Assembly (NCBI RefSeq): GCF_029633825.1
Contig: NZ_CP090640.1
Location: 2,232,001-2,296,000, forward strand
DNA: 64,000 nucleotides
Direction of reading: 5' to 3'
DNA from: Burkholderia contaminans
Lineage (GTDB): Bacteria > Pseudomonadota > Gammaproteobacteria > Burkholderiales > Burkholderiaceae
The notes below the pieces were generated by a model. That model worked only from the letters and a program-made list of their open reading frames with translations, did not search any database and had not been told where the DNA came from. Both the position numbers and the translations under genes were made by a program. Shown piece by piece: positions 19,527-28,931 of the stretch (position 1 is its first letter; every line of letters starts with the position of its first letter).

Positions 19527-20299
19527 GCTTTTTCCTGACAACGCCCACCGCCATCGACCTCGGCGTCAACATCGACCACGTCGCGACGCTGCGCAATGTG
19601 CGCGGCACGACCTATCCCGATCCGATCCGCGCGGCGCTCGCCGCCGAAGAAGCCGGTGCGGATGCGATCACGCTGCACCTGCGCGAAGATCGCCGCCACA
19701 TCGTCGATGCGGATGTGCGCAAGCTGCGCCCGTTGCTGAAGACGCGCATGAACCTCGAATGCGCGGTGACTGCCGAGATGCTCGATATCGCATGCGAAGT
19801 GCGTCCGCACGACGCGTGCCTCGTGCCCGAGAAGCGCGAGGAACTGACGACCGAAGGCGGTCTCGATGTCGCCGGCCACTTCGAAGCCGTGCGTGCGGCA
19901 TGCCAGCAGCTTGCCGACGTGGGTGTGCGCGTGTCGCTGTTCATCGACCCGGACGAGACGCAGATCCGTGCCGCGCACGAAGCGGGCGCGCCGGTGATCG
20001 AGCTGCATACGGGCCGTTACGCCGAAGCGCACGACGAAGCCGAGCAGCAACGCGAATACGAGCGCATCGTCGCGGGCGTTCAGGCCGGCGCGCAGCTCGG
20101 CCTGAAGGTCAACGCCGGCCACGGCCTGCACTACACGAACGTGCAGCAGATCGCCGCGATCGACGGCATCGTCGAACTGAACATTGGCCACGCGATCGTC
20201 GCGCACGCGATTTTCGCGGGCTGGGACAACGCGGTGCGCGAAATGAAGGCGATCATGGTCGCCGCACGCGTTGCCGCGCTGCATGGCGGCGCGCGCTGA
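19523..20299 (+). CDS. pdxJ: Pyridoxine 5'-phosphate synthase
   Basis: 258 residues. [19 protein letters not shown] at the N-terminus, then [39 protein letters not shown] and [12 protein letters not shown], all PdxJ signatures. Makes pyridoxine 5'-phosphate from deoxyxylulose 5-phosphate and aminoacetone phosphate. The ATG overlaps the recO stop. Together with acpS it closes the conserved operon. Confidence 0.98.
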   Translation: MSFFLTTPTAIDLGVNIDHVATLRNVRGTTYPDPIRAALAAEEAGADAITLHLREDRRHIVDADVRKLRPLLKTRMNLECAVTAEMLDIACEVRPHDACLVPEKREELTTEGGLDVAGHFEAVRAACQQLADVGVRVSLFIDPDETQIRAAHEAGAPVIELHTGRYAEAHDEAEQQREYERIVAGVQAGAQLGLKVNAGHGLHYTNVQQIAAIDGIVELNIGHAIVAHAIFAGWDNAVREMKAIMVAARVAALHGGAR

Positions 20300-20371
20300 A
20301 GATGAATTGCCGCTGCGCGTCGCGCGTCATGCCTGACCCGGCCCGGCCGGGTCGTACCGGCGCGTACTGAC

Positions 20372-20800
20372 ATGGCGATCTACGGCATCGGTACCGACAT
20401 CGCCCAGGTGAGCCGCATCGCGGCCGTGCTCGAACGCACGGGCGGCCGGTTTGCCGAGAAGGTGCTGGGCCCCGACGAGCTGCGCGTGTTCCATGCGCGC
20501 CGTGCCCGCTCCGAGGCGCGCGGCATCGCGTTCCTCGCGACGCGCTTTTCCGCGAAGGAAGCGTTCTCGAAGGCGATCGGGCTCGGCATGCACTGGCCGA
20601 TGACGTGGCGTGCGCTGCAGACCCTCAACCATCCGAGCGGCGAGCCGTACGTGGTTGCGTCGGGCGAGCTGGCCGACTGGCTTGCCGCCCGTGGCATCAC
20701 GGCGCGCGTGACGGTCAGCGACGAACGCGACTACGCGGTGTCGTTCGTGGTCGCCGAGACGGACGCTGCGCCTGCACCTGTTTCCCGAACCTCCTCCTGA
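20372..20800 (+). CDS. acpS: Holo-ACP synthase
   Basis: 142 residues. [14 protein letters not shown] (Mg-binding Asp), [20 protein letters not shown] with the conserved Glu, and [12 protein letters not shown]. Transfers 4'-phosphopantetheine from CoA to Ser37 of AcpP encoded at 7150. The last few residues ([10 protein letters not shown]) are variable. In IS-free relatives nagZ would be expected to follow directly; here an IS element lies between them. Confidence 0.95.
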   Translation: MAIYGIGTDIAQVSRIAAVLERTGGRFAEKVLGPDELRVFHARRARSEARGIAFLATRFSAKEAFSKAIGLGMHWPMTWRALQTLNHPSGEPYVVASGELADWLAARGITARVTVSDERDYAVSFVVAETDAAPAPVSRTSS

Positions 20801-20816
20801 CGGAATTCCCGATTCG

Positions 20817-20960
20817 TTGACGTCCTCATCCACCTAAAGGCAGTTGATTCCCACACCTGGCGATGCACGTCCGCATCGGAGAATGTTCAGCGCAGCGTTG
20901 GTATCCCGATCATGCTCGACACCACAGTCACTGCAGGCCCACTCTCTTATTCTCAGTCCC
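20817..20960 (-). ncRNA. Predicted omega RNA (reRNA) region of the TnpB element
   Basis: In this family a guide RNA spans the 3' end of tnpB and the element's right end, with the guide read from the flanking DNA. Here the flank on the minus strand just past the end would be CGAATCGGGAATTCCG. Position by family rule; the 5' limit is arbitrary. Confidence 0.3.
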
Positions 20961-21862
20961 GCGATACCTTTCGGCCGCGTCGAGCTGTCTTTCGATCCGC
21001 ACGCCGAACAGGACTGGGTCGAACCGCTTTCGTCGACTTCCTCGAACGTGACTCCGTGCGCGATCGCTTTGTAGCGGAGCTTGTTTCGGAAGGACGACCA
21101 GGATGCGTCGTAAACGCTCCTCGCCATCCTGGTTCTGGCGAGTTTGGCGGCAGACACGTTGCCGACCACGATGTAATCGAAACGCCGCACCAGATCGAGC
21201 GCGAGCTTGTGTTGGAAATCGGTGCGGGCGTTCGCGACCTTCGCGCGCAGCTTCGCGATATGCCGCTTGTGTTTGCGCGCCCGTTGCGCTTTCGCGAGCT
21301 TTTCGGCCGCGCATCGACCGAACCGATCGTTAGGCAGCTTCTCACCGGTCGAAAGTGTGGCGAAGTCTTTCAGGCCGAGATCAATGCCGACACCGGAACG
21401 AATCGGTCGGGCGTGAACATCGGGCATTTCGATCACGATATTCAGAAACCAATTGCCGCGCGCGTCTTGCGCAAAGCTGGTTCCGTCCTTGATCTTGCCT
21501 TCGGGAAGCGGGCGGCTGTTGAACACGCGAAACGTGTTACCGGCAAAACGAAACGCGTCGCCCTCGCGTTTCAGATCACGGCCCTTCAGCGGCACCCAAC
21601 CGAGCGATTTCCTGCTGCGATAGCGCAGCCAAGGGCGCCGGTGCTGGCTGCGAGACTTCGCGTATTGTTCGCACGTTGCGTTGACGGTGCCCGAGTGGAT
21701 GCCGAGTTCCTTGCTGCTACCCGTGGTCGGCACATTCAAATCAAAACCCGTTGGCCACCTCTTGTTCCACTTGGGCGCGTGCTTCTGCGTGTCGTTGCAG
21801 AAGTGCCAGACGTAGTTCACTGCACGGCTCTGCTTGTTAAGCAGTCTGTTGAGCGATTTCAC
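20834..21862 (-). CDS. TnpB-family RNA-guided nuclease/IS605 OrfB, RuvC site altered
   Basis: 342 residues from a GTG. RuvC I has Asp161 (GIDLGLKDFATL); RuvC II reads DYIVVGNVSAAKLARTRMA with Gly234 where canonical TnpB has Glu; the zinc ribbon has CSACG (Cys285/288) and CSDCG (Cys310/313); RuvC III has HDRDTNAALNI (Asp320). Glu278 (EVDES) just before the ribbon may supply the missing acid, as in TnpB groups with a relocated Glu. The frame stays open upstream and reads ILVYRYRV before the GTG, which fits a normal TnpB N-terminus, with ATT where a start would be expected: possible start-codon decay. Confidence 0.85.
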   Translation of the reverse strand: MKSLNRLLNKQSRAVNYVWHFCNDTQKHAPKWNKRWPTGFDLNVPTTGSSKELGIHSGTVNATCEQYAKSRSQHRRPWLRYRSRKSLGWVPLKGRDLKREGDAFRFAGNTFRVFNSRPLPEGKIKDGTSFAQDARGNWFLNIVIEMPDVHARPIRSGVGIDLGLKDFATLSTGEKLPNDRFGRCAAEKLAKAQRARKHKRHIAKLRAKVANARTDFQHKLALDLVRRFDYIVVGNVSAAKLARTRMARSVYDASWSSFRNKLRYKAIAHGVTFEEVDESGSTQSCSACGSKDSSTRPKGIAGLRIREWACSDCGVEHDRDTNAALNILRCGRASPGVGINCL

Positions 21863-21978
21863 CCGGTAGCGGTAGACGAGAATCGTACCGGTGATCCTAA
21901 TCTGTGGAAGAAGCTGCCTGTCAACGGCACTCCTTTCCTTCCCGCTATGAGTTGCGGGGTTTCTCCGAGCAAATCTTT

Positions 21979-23007
21979 ATGAAAACGACTCCCGGCCCGG
22001 TCATGCTCGACGTCGTCGGCACGACCCTGTCGCGCGACGATGCGCGGCGCCTCGCGCATCCGAATACCGGCGGCGTGATCCTGTTCGCGCGGCACTTCCA
22101 GAACCGCGCGCAACTGACCGCGCTGACCGACGCGATCCGCGCGGTGCGCGAAGACATCCTGATCGCCGTCGATCACGAGGGCGGGCGCGTGCAGCGTTTC
22201 CGCACCGACGGCTTCACGGTGCTGCCCGCGATGCGCCGCCTCGGTGAGCTGTGGGACCGCGACGTGCTGCTCGCGACGAAGGTCGCCACGGCCGTCGGCT
22301 ACATCCTGGCCGCCGAGCTGCGCGCATGCGGGATCGACATGAGCTTCACGCCCGTGCTCGACCTCGACTACGGGCACTCGAAAGTGATCGGCGATCGCGC
22401 ATTCCATCGCGATCCGCGCGTCGTCACGCTGCTCGCGAAGAGCCTGAATCAGGGGCTGTCGCTCGCCGGGATGGCAAATTGCGGCAAGCATTTCCCGGGG
22501 CACGGCTTCGCGGAGGCCGACTCGCACGTCGCGTTGCCGACCGACGACCGTCCGCTCGACGCGATCCTCAAGCAGGACGTCGCACCGTACGACTGGCTCG
22601 GCCTGTCGCTGTCCGCGGTGATTCCCGCGCACGTGATCTACACGCAGGTCGACAAGCGGCCGGCCGGTTTCTCGCGGGTGTGGCTGCAGGACATCCTGCG
22701 CGGCCGGCTCGGCTTCACTGGCGCGATCTTCAGCGACGACCTGTCGATGGAGGCCGCGCGCGAAGGCGGCACGCTCACGCAGGCGGCCGACGCCGCGCTC
22801 GCGGCCGGTTGCGACATGGTGCTCGTCTGCAACCAGCCGGACGCGGCCGAGGTCGTGCTGAACGGGCTGAAAGCACGGGCAACGGACGAGTCGGTGCGAC
22901 GCTTCAAGCGGATGCGTGCGCGCGGCAAGGCGTTCAAGTGGGACAAGCTGATCGTGCAGCCCGAGTATCTGCAGGCGCAGGCGCTGTTGAGCAGCGCATT
23001 GGCCTGA
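21979..23007 (+). CDS. nagZ: Beta-N-acetylhexosaminidase
   Basis: 342 residues from the ATG at 21979, equal to E. coli NagZ; the frame is open upstream but that sequence belongs to the IS. PGPVMLDVVGTTLSRDDARR, GVILFARHFQNR, VDHEGGRVQRF, CGKHFPGHGFAEADSH (catalytic His) and FSDDLSMEAAREGG (nucleophile Asp) are glycoside hydrolase family 3 NagZ motifs. Cytoplasmic removal of GlcNAc from anhydro-muropeptides in cell-wall recycling; its product influences AmpC induction in many Gram-negatives. The ribosome-binding site is poor because the upstream sequence is IS-derived. Confidence 0.96.
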   Translation: MKTTPGPVMLDVVGTTLSRDDARRLAHPNTGGVILFARHFQNRAQLTALTDAIRAVREDILIAVDHEGGRVQRFRTDGFTVLPAMRRLGELWDRDVLLATKVATAVGYILAAELRACGIDMSFTPVLDLDYGHSKVIGDRAFHRDPRVVTLLAKSLNQGLSLAGMANCGKHFPGHGFAEADSHVALPTDDRPLDAILKQDVAPYDWLGLSLSAVIPAHVIYTQVDKRPAGFSRVWLQDILRGRLGFTGAIFSDDLSMEAAREGGTLTQAADAALAAGCDMVLVCNQPDAAEVVLNGLKARATDESVRRFKRMRARGKAFKWDKLIVQPEYLQAQALLSSALA

Positions 23008-23055
23008 GCGGGGAGGGGATGGCGCGGTCTGCGCCGTTCCGGTCACCGAAACAAG

Positions 23056-23082
23056 AAAGCCGCGCAATCGCGCGGCTTTTTT
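23056..23082. terminator. Terminator between nagZ and the response regulator
   Basis: AAAGCCGCGC, loop AATC, GCGCGGCTTT followed by further Ts (23077-23082). Placed between convergent genes, probably bidirectional. Confidence 0.85.
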
Positions 23083-23197
23083 ATGCATTGCTACCGGTGC
23101 GAACCGGGCAGCTTCAGGCGTCAAGCAGGTTGACGACGTGCGCTTTAGTGCAACTAACGGTCAAACCCTGCCAGCGCCTTCGAGCATCGCCGCCCGC

Positions 23198-24583
23198 TCA
23201 GTTCACCTTCATCCGCTGCAGCTTGTTGTACAGCGTCTTCGGGCTGATGCCGAGCAGCGTTGCGGCGCGGTGGCGCGTGCCGCCGACGGCATCGAGCGTC
23301 GCGCGGATCAGCAGATCCTCGACGTCTGACAGCGGCGTGCCGACCTTGATCTGCACGCTGCTGCCGTTCAGTGCGGCGCCGGCCGAGAAGCTCGGCTCGC
23401 CCGCGCGCAGCGTCTCGATGAAATCGCCCGATGCGTCGTACGCGAAGCGCACGCGCTCCTGCAACTCGCGCACGTTGCCCGGCCATTCGTAGGACAGGCA
23501 TTCGCGCACGAAGCCCGGCGCCGCGCGCTTGTCGGTCGTGCTGCGGCCGGTTGCGCGCGCGTCGCGGTTCAGTTCGTCGATCAGCGCGTCCGCGATCGCG
23601 AGCGCGTCGCCGTCGCGCTCGCGCAGCGGCGGCATCGTGATCGACGCCGCATCGAGGCGCAGCCACAGATCCTCGCGCAGCGTGCCGTTCGCGACTGCTT
23701 CGCGCGCCGGGCGGCGCGTGGTCGCGATCAGCCGGAAATCGCTCGTGATCGAACTCGTGCCGCCGATCCGCATGAAGTTCTGCGAATCGAGCGCATGCAG
23801 CAGGGCTTCCTGCAGCACGAGCGGCAGTGCGGTGATCTCGTCGAGAAACAGCGTGCCGCCGCCGGCCTGTTCGAACAGGCCTGATTCGCGGCGCTCGGCG
23901 CCGTCGAACGCGCCGCGCTCATGGCCGAACAGCACGCTGTCGAGCGACGCACCATGCCGGCCGGCCTGCGCGATCGTCCGGCAGTCGAACGACACGAACG
24001 GCCCCTTGCGGCGCCGGCTCAGGTCGTGCAGCGTGCGCGCGGCCAGCTTCTTGCCGGTACCGGCTTCGCCCGAGAACAGCACGGCCGTTTCGGTGCGCGC
24101 GTTGTGCTCGATCATGTCGTACACGTGCTGCATCGCGTCGCTGCGGCCGACCAGCGCGCCGAAGCGGCCGAGATGGCGCAGCGAGGCGCGCAACGACTGC
24201 ACTTCGTCGATCAGTTCGTACGGACGCGGGATCCGCGCGAGCAGGCTGCGCAGGCGCGGGATGTTGATCGGCTTCAGCAGGTAGTCCCAGATGCCGTGAC
24301 GCAGGCCCTCGATGGCGCTCTCGACCGTCGCATTGCCGGTCAGCACGATGACGGGCAACGAGCCGTTCGGCTGTTGCTGCGGCAGGTGCTGGAGCAGGTC
24401 GAACCCGCTGCCGTCCGGCAGGTTGAGGTCGACGAGAACGACGTCGGGAATCGAGCGGCCGAGCGCCGTGCGTGCTTCGGCGAGCGACGTGGCCGTGTCG
24501 ACCGAGAAGCCGTCTGCGGCGAGCAGCGCGGTGAGGCCGGACAGACTGTTGGGATCGTCTTCGACAATCAGGGCGTGTGGCAT
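23198..24583 (-). CDS. NtrC-type response regulator with a non-canonical GAFDGA loop
   Basis: 461 residues from the ATG at 24583 (an upstream in-frame TTG exists at 24604). Receiver: acidic E8-D9-D10, phosphoacceptor Asp52 (VLVDLNLPDG), Thr82, Lys104. AAA+ domain: Walker A GEAGTGKKLAART, then GHERGAFDGAERRESGLFEQ, where the sigma-54-contacting GAFTGA reads GAFDGA, Walker B GGTLFLDEIT. C-terminal Fis-type HTH: RAATLLGISPKTLYNKLQRM. No histidine kinase is adjacent. Probably a transcription factor; whether it activates sigma-54 polymerase is unclear. Confidence 0.9.
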   Translation of the reverse strand: MPHALIVEDDPNSLSGLTALLAADGFSVDTATSLAEARTALGRSIPDVVLVDLNLPDGSGFDLLQHLPQQQPNGSLPVIVLTGNATVESAIEGLRHGIWDYLLKPINIPRLRSLLARIPRPYELIDEVQSLRASLRHLGRFGALVGRSDAMQHVYDMIEHNARTETAVLFSGEAGTGKKLAARTLHDLSRRRKGPFVSFDCRTIAQAGRHGASLDSVLFGHERGAFDGAERRESGLFEQAGGGTLFLDEITALPLVLQEALLHALDSQNFMRIGGTSSITSDFRLIATTRRPAREAVANGTLREDLWLRLDAASITMPPLRERDGDALAIADALIDELNRDARATGRSTTDKRAAPGFVRECLSYEWPGNVRELQERVRFAYDASGDFIETLRAGEPSFSAGAALNGSSVQIKVGTPLSDVEDLLIRATLDAVGGTRHRAATLLGISPKTLYNKLQRMKVN

Positions 24584-24800
24584 GGTGGACGCGAGTCGAG
24601 TCAAGAGAGGCGGGCTGTCGGCCGTCGGGGCCGCAGCCGCATGTCAGATTAAAAACTGATTTTATGCCCCGCTGAACGCGTCACGAGCATTATTTCTCCG
24701 GCGCTATAAAACAGTTACCGATGATACAAATTGAATATCTTTACCGGTGGCTTTTGTGCTTTACATGAGCCTGACTCTCGCCCGGTTGTTGGCGCCGGAC

Positions 24801-24828
24801 AAACAAAAAGCGCCCCGAAGGGCGCTTT
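24801..24828 (-). terminator. Terminator of efp
   Basis: On the minus strand AAAGCGCCC, loop TTCG, GGGCGCTTT then TTGTTTG. A strong tetraloop hairpin with T-rich tail 25 nt after the efp stop. Confidence 0.88.
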
Positions 24829-24852
24829 GTTCGATGCGGGTACCGCTGGCGA

Positions 24853-25410
24853 TTACGCGCGGCTGCGGTATTCGTTCGTACGCGTATCGATTTCGATCTT
24901 GTCGCCGGTGTTGCAGAACAGCGGCACTTGCAGTTCGAAGCCCGTTGCGAGCTTGGCGTTCTTCAGCACCTTGCCCGACGACGTGTCGCCCTTGACTGCC
25001 GGCTCCGTGTAGGTGATCTCGCGAACGAGGACCGTCGGCAGTTCGACCGAGATCGCCTTTTCGTTGTAGAACACGACTTCGCAAGCCATGCCGTCTTCGA
25101 GGTAGTTCAGCGCTTCGCCCATCATTTCCGCTTCGACTTCGAACTGGTTGTAGTCGGCGTCCATGAACACGTACATCGGATCGGCGAAGTACGAGTACGT
25201 CACTTCCTTGCGGTCGAGCACGACGACGTCGAACTTGTCGTCAGCCTTGTAGACCGCTTCCTGGCCTGCGTTCGTCAGCAGGTTCTTCATCTTCATCTTG
25301 ACGACGGCGGAGTTGCGGCCCGACTTGTTGTATTCAGCCTTGGCGATGACCCATGCGTCGCTGCCGATCTGCACGACGTTGCCTACGCGGAGTTCCTGTG
25401 CGGTTTTCAT
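24853..25410 (-). CDS. efp: Elongation factor P (Arg32, EarP-rhamnosylated type)
   Basis: 185 residues. The domain I loop reads [14 protein letters not shown], placing Arg32 at the tip where E. coli has the beta-lysylated Lys34. Arg32 EF-P is rhamnosylated by EarP, whose gene lies directly upstream. EF-P relieves ribosome stalling at proline runs. C-terminal signature [20 protein letters not shown]. Transcribed after earP with a 127-nt spacer. Confidence 0.97.
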   Translation of the reverse strand: MKTAQELRVGNVVQIGSDAWVIAKAEYNKSGRNSAVVKMKMKNLLTNAGQEAVYKADDKFDVVVLDRKEVTYSYFADPMYVFMDADYNQFEVEAEMMGEALNYLEDGMACEVVFYNEKAISVELPTVLVREITYTEPAVKGDTSSGKVLKNAKLATGFELQVPLFCNTGDKIEIDTRTNEYRSRA

Positions 25411-25537
25411 AAAAAACTGTCCTGATCAAATCAAATAAATAGGTGCCTGAGCGTTGCGCAACGGCTGACGGCGCAAGCGGTGCGTTCCGGTGGACGCCAA
25501 AAGCGAGCGCTTGCCTGGTCAGCCGTCGGATAACCGC

Positions 25538-26731
25538 TTATTTTAACTGAGATTTTGCGTATTCCGCCAGCTTTCCGGCGAGATCGCCGACGGCCGCGAG
25601 CGCATCGGCCCAGCGGGCCGCGTTGGCGTCCAGTGCGGCGCGGTGCTGCCAGAAATCGGCCCAGTCGGGTGTGCCGACGCCGTTCCATGCGTGCCAGAAC
25701 CGCTCGAGCGCCGCGCGCGGCGCATCGGCGAGGCCGGCTGACAGGTGTGCGAGCGCGGCGTCGAGCTTTGGCAGGTGCACGTCGTCGGCCTGCGGGTAGA
25801 TGTGCCACACGAACGGTTTGCGGGCCCACTGCGCCCGGACGAACGAATCCTCGCCGCGCACGAAATTGACGTCGGCCACCCACAGCAACGGATCGTAGTC
25901 GGCCTGGGGGACGAACGCGAGCCCATGCGCCGTCAGGTTGCCGCTGCGCGCATGCATGCCCGCGCCGAACGACTCGACCCCGAAAAAACGCGCGACCGCA
26001 GGCGACACGCGGCCGGCCGGTACGAGTGCGACGACCGGCGTCGGGCCGTCGCGCCACTGTGCGAGCAGCGCGTCGACGGCCGGATTCTCGTACGCGAACA
26101 GGCTGACGACGGTCGTGCCCGGGGCAGGCGCCGGGCCGCCGGTCGCGCGCCGCCACCAGGCGTCGCGTGCCGCCGCGTCGGTTTCGAAGGCCGCGCGGCG
26201 TGCATCGAGATCGTGCTCCTTCAGGACGCCGCCGGTGCCGGCAGACAGGCCCGGGAAGAAAAACGTCTTCAGCAGCGGGTAGCGCGGATGCGGCGATGGC
26301 CGCAGATGGAAATCGGCGACCCAGTCCTCGGCGCTCAGGTATTCGAGATTGATCCACACGGGACGCCGTTCGCGGCGCGCCATCGCCGCGAGATACGCGC
26401 CGGGCAACTCGCACGCGAACGCTTCGATCACGACATCGGCAATCTCCAGCGCGTCGCCGACTTCCGCATGCCAGTGCTCGATCACGATCGCATCGACCGT
26501 CTGCCGCCCCGCGTCGGGATCGACCCCGGGCAGCAGGCGCGCGAACGTGCGCAGGTCGTCGACGAACAGGCGAACCTGCCAGCCGTGCTCGTGCGCGAGC
26601 TGGCGCGCGACGCGCCAGCAGACGCCGATGTCGCCGAAATTGTCGACCACTGTACAGAAGAGGTCGCAGGCGATCGGTTCGCCCGGCGCGAGCGGCGTAG
26701 CAGGCAGGGGGGCAGCGGGGGTGCGGGACAT
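25538..26731 (-). CDS. earP: EF-P arginine 32 rhamnosyltransferase
   Basis: 397 residues; DUF2331 family, GT-B fold. The N-terminus CDLFCTVVDNFGDIGVCWRV contains the conserved Asp residues used for catalysis, followed by HGWQVRLFVDDLRTFARLLP; the C-terminal nucleotide-sugar part has VWHIYPQADDVHLPKLDAAL. Attaches rhamnose from dTDP-rhamnose to Arg32 of EF-P, its downstream neighbour. The pairing of EarP with an Arg32 EF-P is a strong internal cross-check. Confidence 0.96.
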   Translation of the reverse strand: MSRTPAAPLPATPLAPGEPIACDLFCTVVDNFGDIGVCWRVARQLAHEHGWQVRLFVDDLRTFARLLPGVDPDAGRQTVDAIVIEHWHAEVGDALEIADVVIEAFACELPGAYLAAMARRERRPVWINLEYLSAEDWVADFHLRPSPHPRYPLLKTFFFPGLSAGTGGVLKEHDLDARRAAFETDAAARDAWWRRATGGPAPAPGTTVVSLFAYENPAVDALLAQWRDGPTPVVALVPAGRVSPAVARFFGVESFGAGMHARSGNLTAHGLAFVPQADYDPLLWVADVNFVRGEDSFVRAQWARKPFVWHIYPQADDVHLPKLDAALAHLSAGLADAPRAALERFWHAWNGVGTPDWADFWQHRAALDANAARWADALAAVGDLAGKLAEYAKSQLK

Positions 26732-26807
26732 CGAAGCGGGCCGGTGAATGCTCTAAACTGGCGATTCTAATAGACCCGTTCCGCGTTACAAGGCGCCCGG
26801 ATCACGC

Positions 26808-28841
26808 ATGACATCCCCTGAAGCTTCCGATACCCCGTTCGAACCGAAGAAGATCCTTGCGCAGTTGCCGCACATGCCCGGCGTCTATCGCTATTACGAC
26901 ACGGCGGGCGCCGTGCTCTATGTCGGCAAGGCACGCGACCTGAAGAAGCGCGTTTCGAGCTATTTCACGAAGACGCAGCTGTCGCCGCGCATCGCGATGA
27001 TGGTCACGCGCATCGCGCGCATCGAGACGACCGTCACGCGCTCGGAGGCCGAGGCGCTGCTGCTCGAGAACAACCTGATCAAGGCGCTCGCGCCGCGCTA
27101 CAACATCCTGTTTCGCGACGACAAGTCGTATCCGTACCTGAAGCTCACCGCGCACCGCTTTCCGCGCATGGCCTACTACCGCGGCTCGGTCGACAAGCAG
27201 AACCAGTATTTCGGACCGTTCCCGAGCGCCTGGGCCGTGCGCGAGAGCATCCAGATCCTGCAGCGCGTGTTCCAGCTGCGCACCTGCGAGGATTCGGTCT
27301 TCAACAACCGCACGCGGCCGTGCCTGCTGCACCAGATCGGGCGCTGCACGGCGCCGTGCGTCGGCGCGATCTCCGACGAGGACTACGCCATCGACGTCTC
27401 GAACGCCGCGCGCTTCCTGCTCGGCCGGCAGTCCGAAGTGATGAAGGAGCTCGAGCAGAAGATGCACGCATTCGCGGCCGAGCTGAAATTCGAGCAGGCG
27501 GCGGCCGTGCGCAACCAGATGAGCTCGCTCGCGACGGTGCTTCACCAGCAGGCGATCGAGGTCGGCAGCGACAGCGACGTCGACATCCTGGCCGTCGTCG
27601 CACAGGGCGGGCGCGTGTGCGTGAATCTCGCGATGGTGCGTGGCGGCCGGCATCTCGGCGACAAGGCGTACTTCCCGACGCACGTCGAAAGCGCGCTGAC
27701 GCTCGCCGAGGGCGGGATCGGCGACGAGTCCGAGCTGGCGGAGGCGGTCGATGCGTCCGCCGACGCATTGCCCGACCTGCCCGCGGAAGAGTCCGGCCGC
27801 ACGCGCGGTGACGCGGCGGCGTCGGTCGAGGCCGAAGTGCTCGACGCGTTCATCGCGCAGCACTATCTCGGCAACCGCGTGCCGCCCGTGCTGGTCGTGA
27901 GCCATGCGCCCGCGAGCCGCGACCTGCTCGAGCTGCTGTCCGAGCAGGCCGGCCACAAGGTGTCGCTGGTGCGGCAGCCGCAGGGGCAGCGGCGTGCGTG
28001 GTTGTCGATGGCCGAGCAGAATGCGCAGATTGCGCTCATGCGGCTGCTGTCCGAGCAGGGCTCGCAGCAGGCGCGCACGCGTGCGCTCGCGGAGACGCTC
28101 AGCTACGAATGCGACGATCTCGCGACGCTGCGGATCGAATGCTTCGACATCAGCCATACGATGGGCGAGGCAACACAGGCGTCGTGCGTGGTCTACCACC
28201 ATCACAAGATGCAGTCGGGTGAATACCGCCGCTACAACATCACCGGGATCACGCCGGGCGACGATTACGCGGCGATGCGGCAGGTGCTCACGCGCCGCTA
28301 CGAGAAGATGGTCGAGCAGGCCGCGCAGGCGGCGGCCGCCGACGATGCGGCCGGCATCGACGGCGAGTCGACGCGCCAGGCCGAAGCGTCGAGCCTGTTG
28401 CCGAACATCGTGCTGATCGACGGCGGCAAGGGGCAGGTCGAAATCGCGCGCCAGGTGTTCACCGAGCTCGGCCTCGACACGTCGATGCTGGTCGGCGTCG
28501 CGAAAGGCGAAGGGCGCAAGGTCGGCCTCGAGACGCTCGTGTTCGCGGACGGCCGCACACCCCTCGAACTCGGCAAGGAAAGCGCCGCGCTGATGCTCGT
28601 CGCGCAGATCCGCGACGAGGCGCACCGCTTCGCGATCACCGGCATGCGTGCCAAGCGGGCGAAGGCGCGCCAGACATCGCGGCTCGAGGAGCTCGAGGGT
28701 GTCGGCGCGAAGCGCCGGCAGCGGCTGCTCGCGCGGTTCGGCGGGTTGCGCGGCGTGGTTGCCGCGAGCGTCGAGGAACTCGCGAGCGTCGAGGGCATCT
28801 CGCACGCGCTCGCCGAGCAGATCTACAAGCAGCTTCACTGA
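26808..28841 (+). CDS. uvrC: UvrABC system protein C
   Basis: 677 residues, longer than the usual about 610. GIY-YIG nuclease in [23 protein letters not shown] motif around [13 protein letters not shown]-terminal RNase H-like nuclease with [21 protein letters not shown] and RDEAHRFAI; tandem HhH at [19 protein letters not shown]. The extra length is two Ala/Asp/Glu-rich inserts (about residues 300-345 and 505-528). Makes both incisions in nucleotide excision repair. Divergent from earP across 76 bp. Confidence 0.97.
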   Translation: MTSPEASDTPFEPKKILAQLPHMPGVYRYYDTAGAVLYVGKARDLKKRVSSYFTKTQLSPRIAMMVTRIARIETTVTRSEAEALLLENNLIKALAPRYNILFRDDKSYPYLKLTAHRFPRMAYYRGSVDKQNQYFGPFPSAWAVRESIQILQRVFQLRTCEDSVFNNRTRPCLLHQIGRCTAPCVGAISDEDYAIDVSNAARFLLGRQSEVMKELEQKMHAFAAELKFEQAAAVRNQMSSLATVLHQQAIEVGSDSDVDILAVVAQGGRVCVNLAMVRGGRHLGDKAYFPTHVESALTLAEGGIGDESELAEAVDASADALPDLPAEESGRTRGDAAASVEAEVLDAFIAQHYLGNRVPPVLVVSHAPASRDLLELLSEQAGHKVSLVRQPQGQRRAWLSMAEQNAQIALMRLLSEQGSQQARTRALAETLSYECDDLATLRIECFDISHTMGEATQASCVVYHHHKMQSGEYRRYNITGITPGDDYAAMRQVLTRRYEKMVEQAAQAAAADDAAGIDGESTRQAEASSLLPNIVLIDGGKGQVEIARQVFTELGLDTSMLVGVAKGEGRKVGLETLVFADGRTPLELGKESAALMLVAQIRDEAHRFAITGMRAKRAKARQTSRLEELEGVGAKRRQRLLARFGGLRGVVAASVEELASVEGISHALAEQIYKQLH

Positions 28842-28931
28842 CGCGGCCGTGCGGCCGGCTGCCTTGCCAGCGTTCTTGTGGCAGGCCGGTCGACACGGCA
28901 CAATTGCGAATCCTTTACTGTCCCGCATGCC

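Larger units (their letters stand above)
20817..21978 (-). mobile_element. Solo IS200/IS605-type element (tnpB only, no tnpA)
   Basis: One tnpB gene in the otherwise conserved acpS-nagZ junction. Right end: the minus strand after tnpB reads TTTAGGTGGATGAGGACGTCAA, a typical IS1341-type end with a weak G-U hairpin. Left end: a hairpin CCCGC-N8-GCGGG at 21941-21958 near the nagZ start. Boundaries are my inference: removing 20817-21978 would leave the nagZ ATG 16 nt after the acpS stop, with TTCAT (minus strand) as the target motif. No tnpA Y1 transposase is present, so mobility would depend on a TnpA in trans. Confidence 0.75.
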
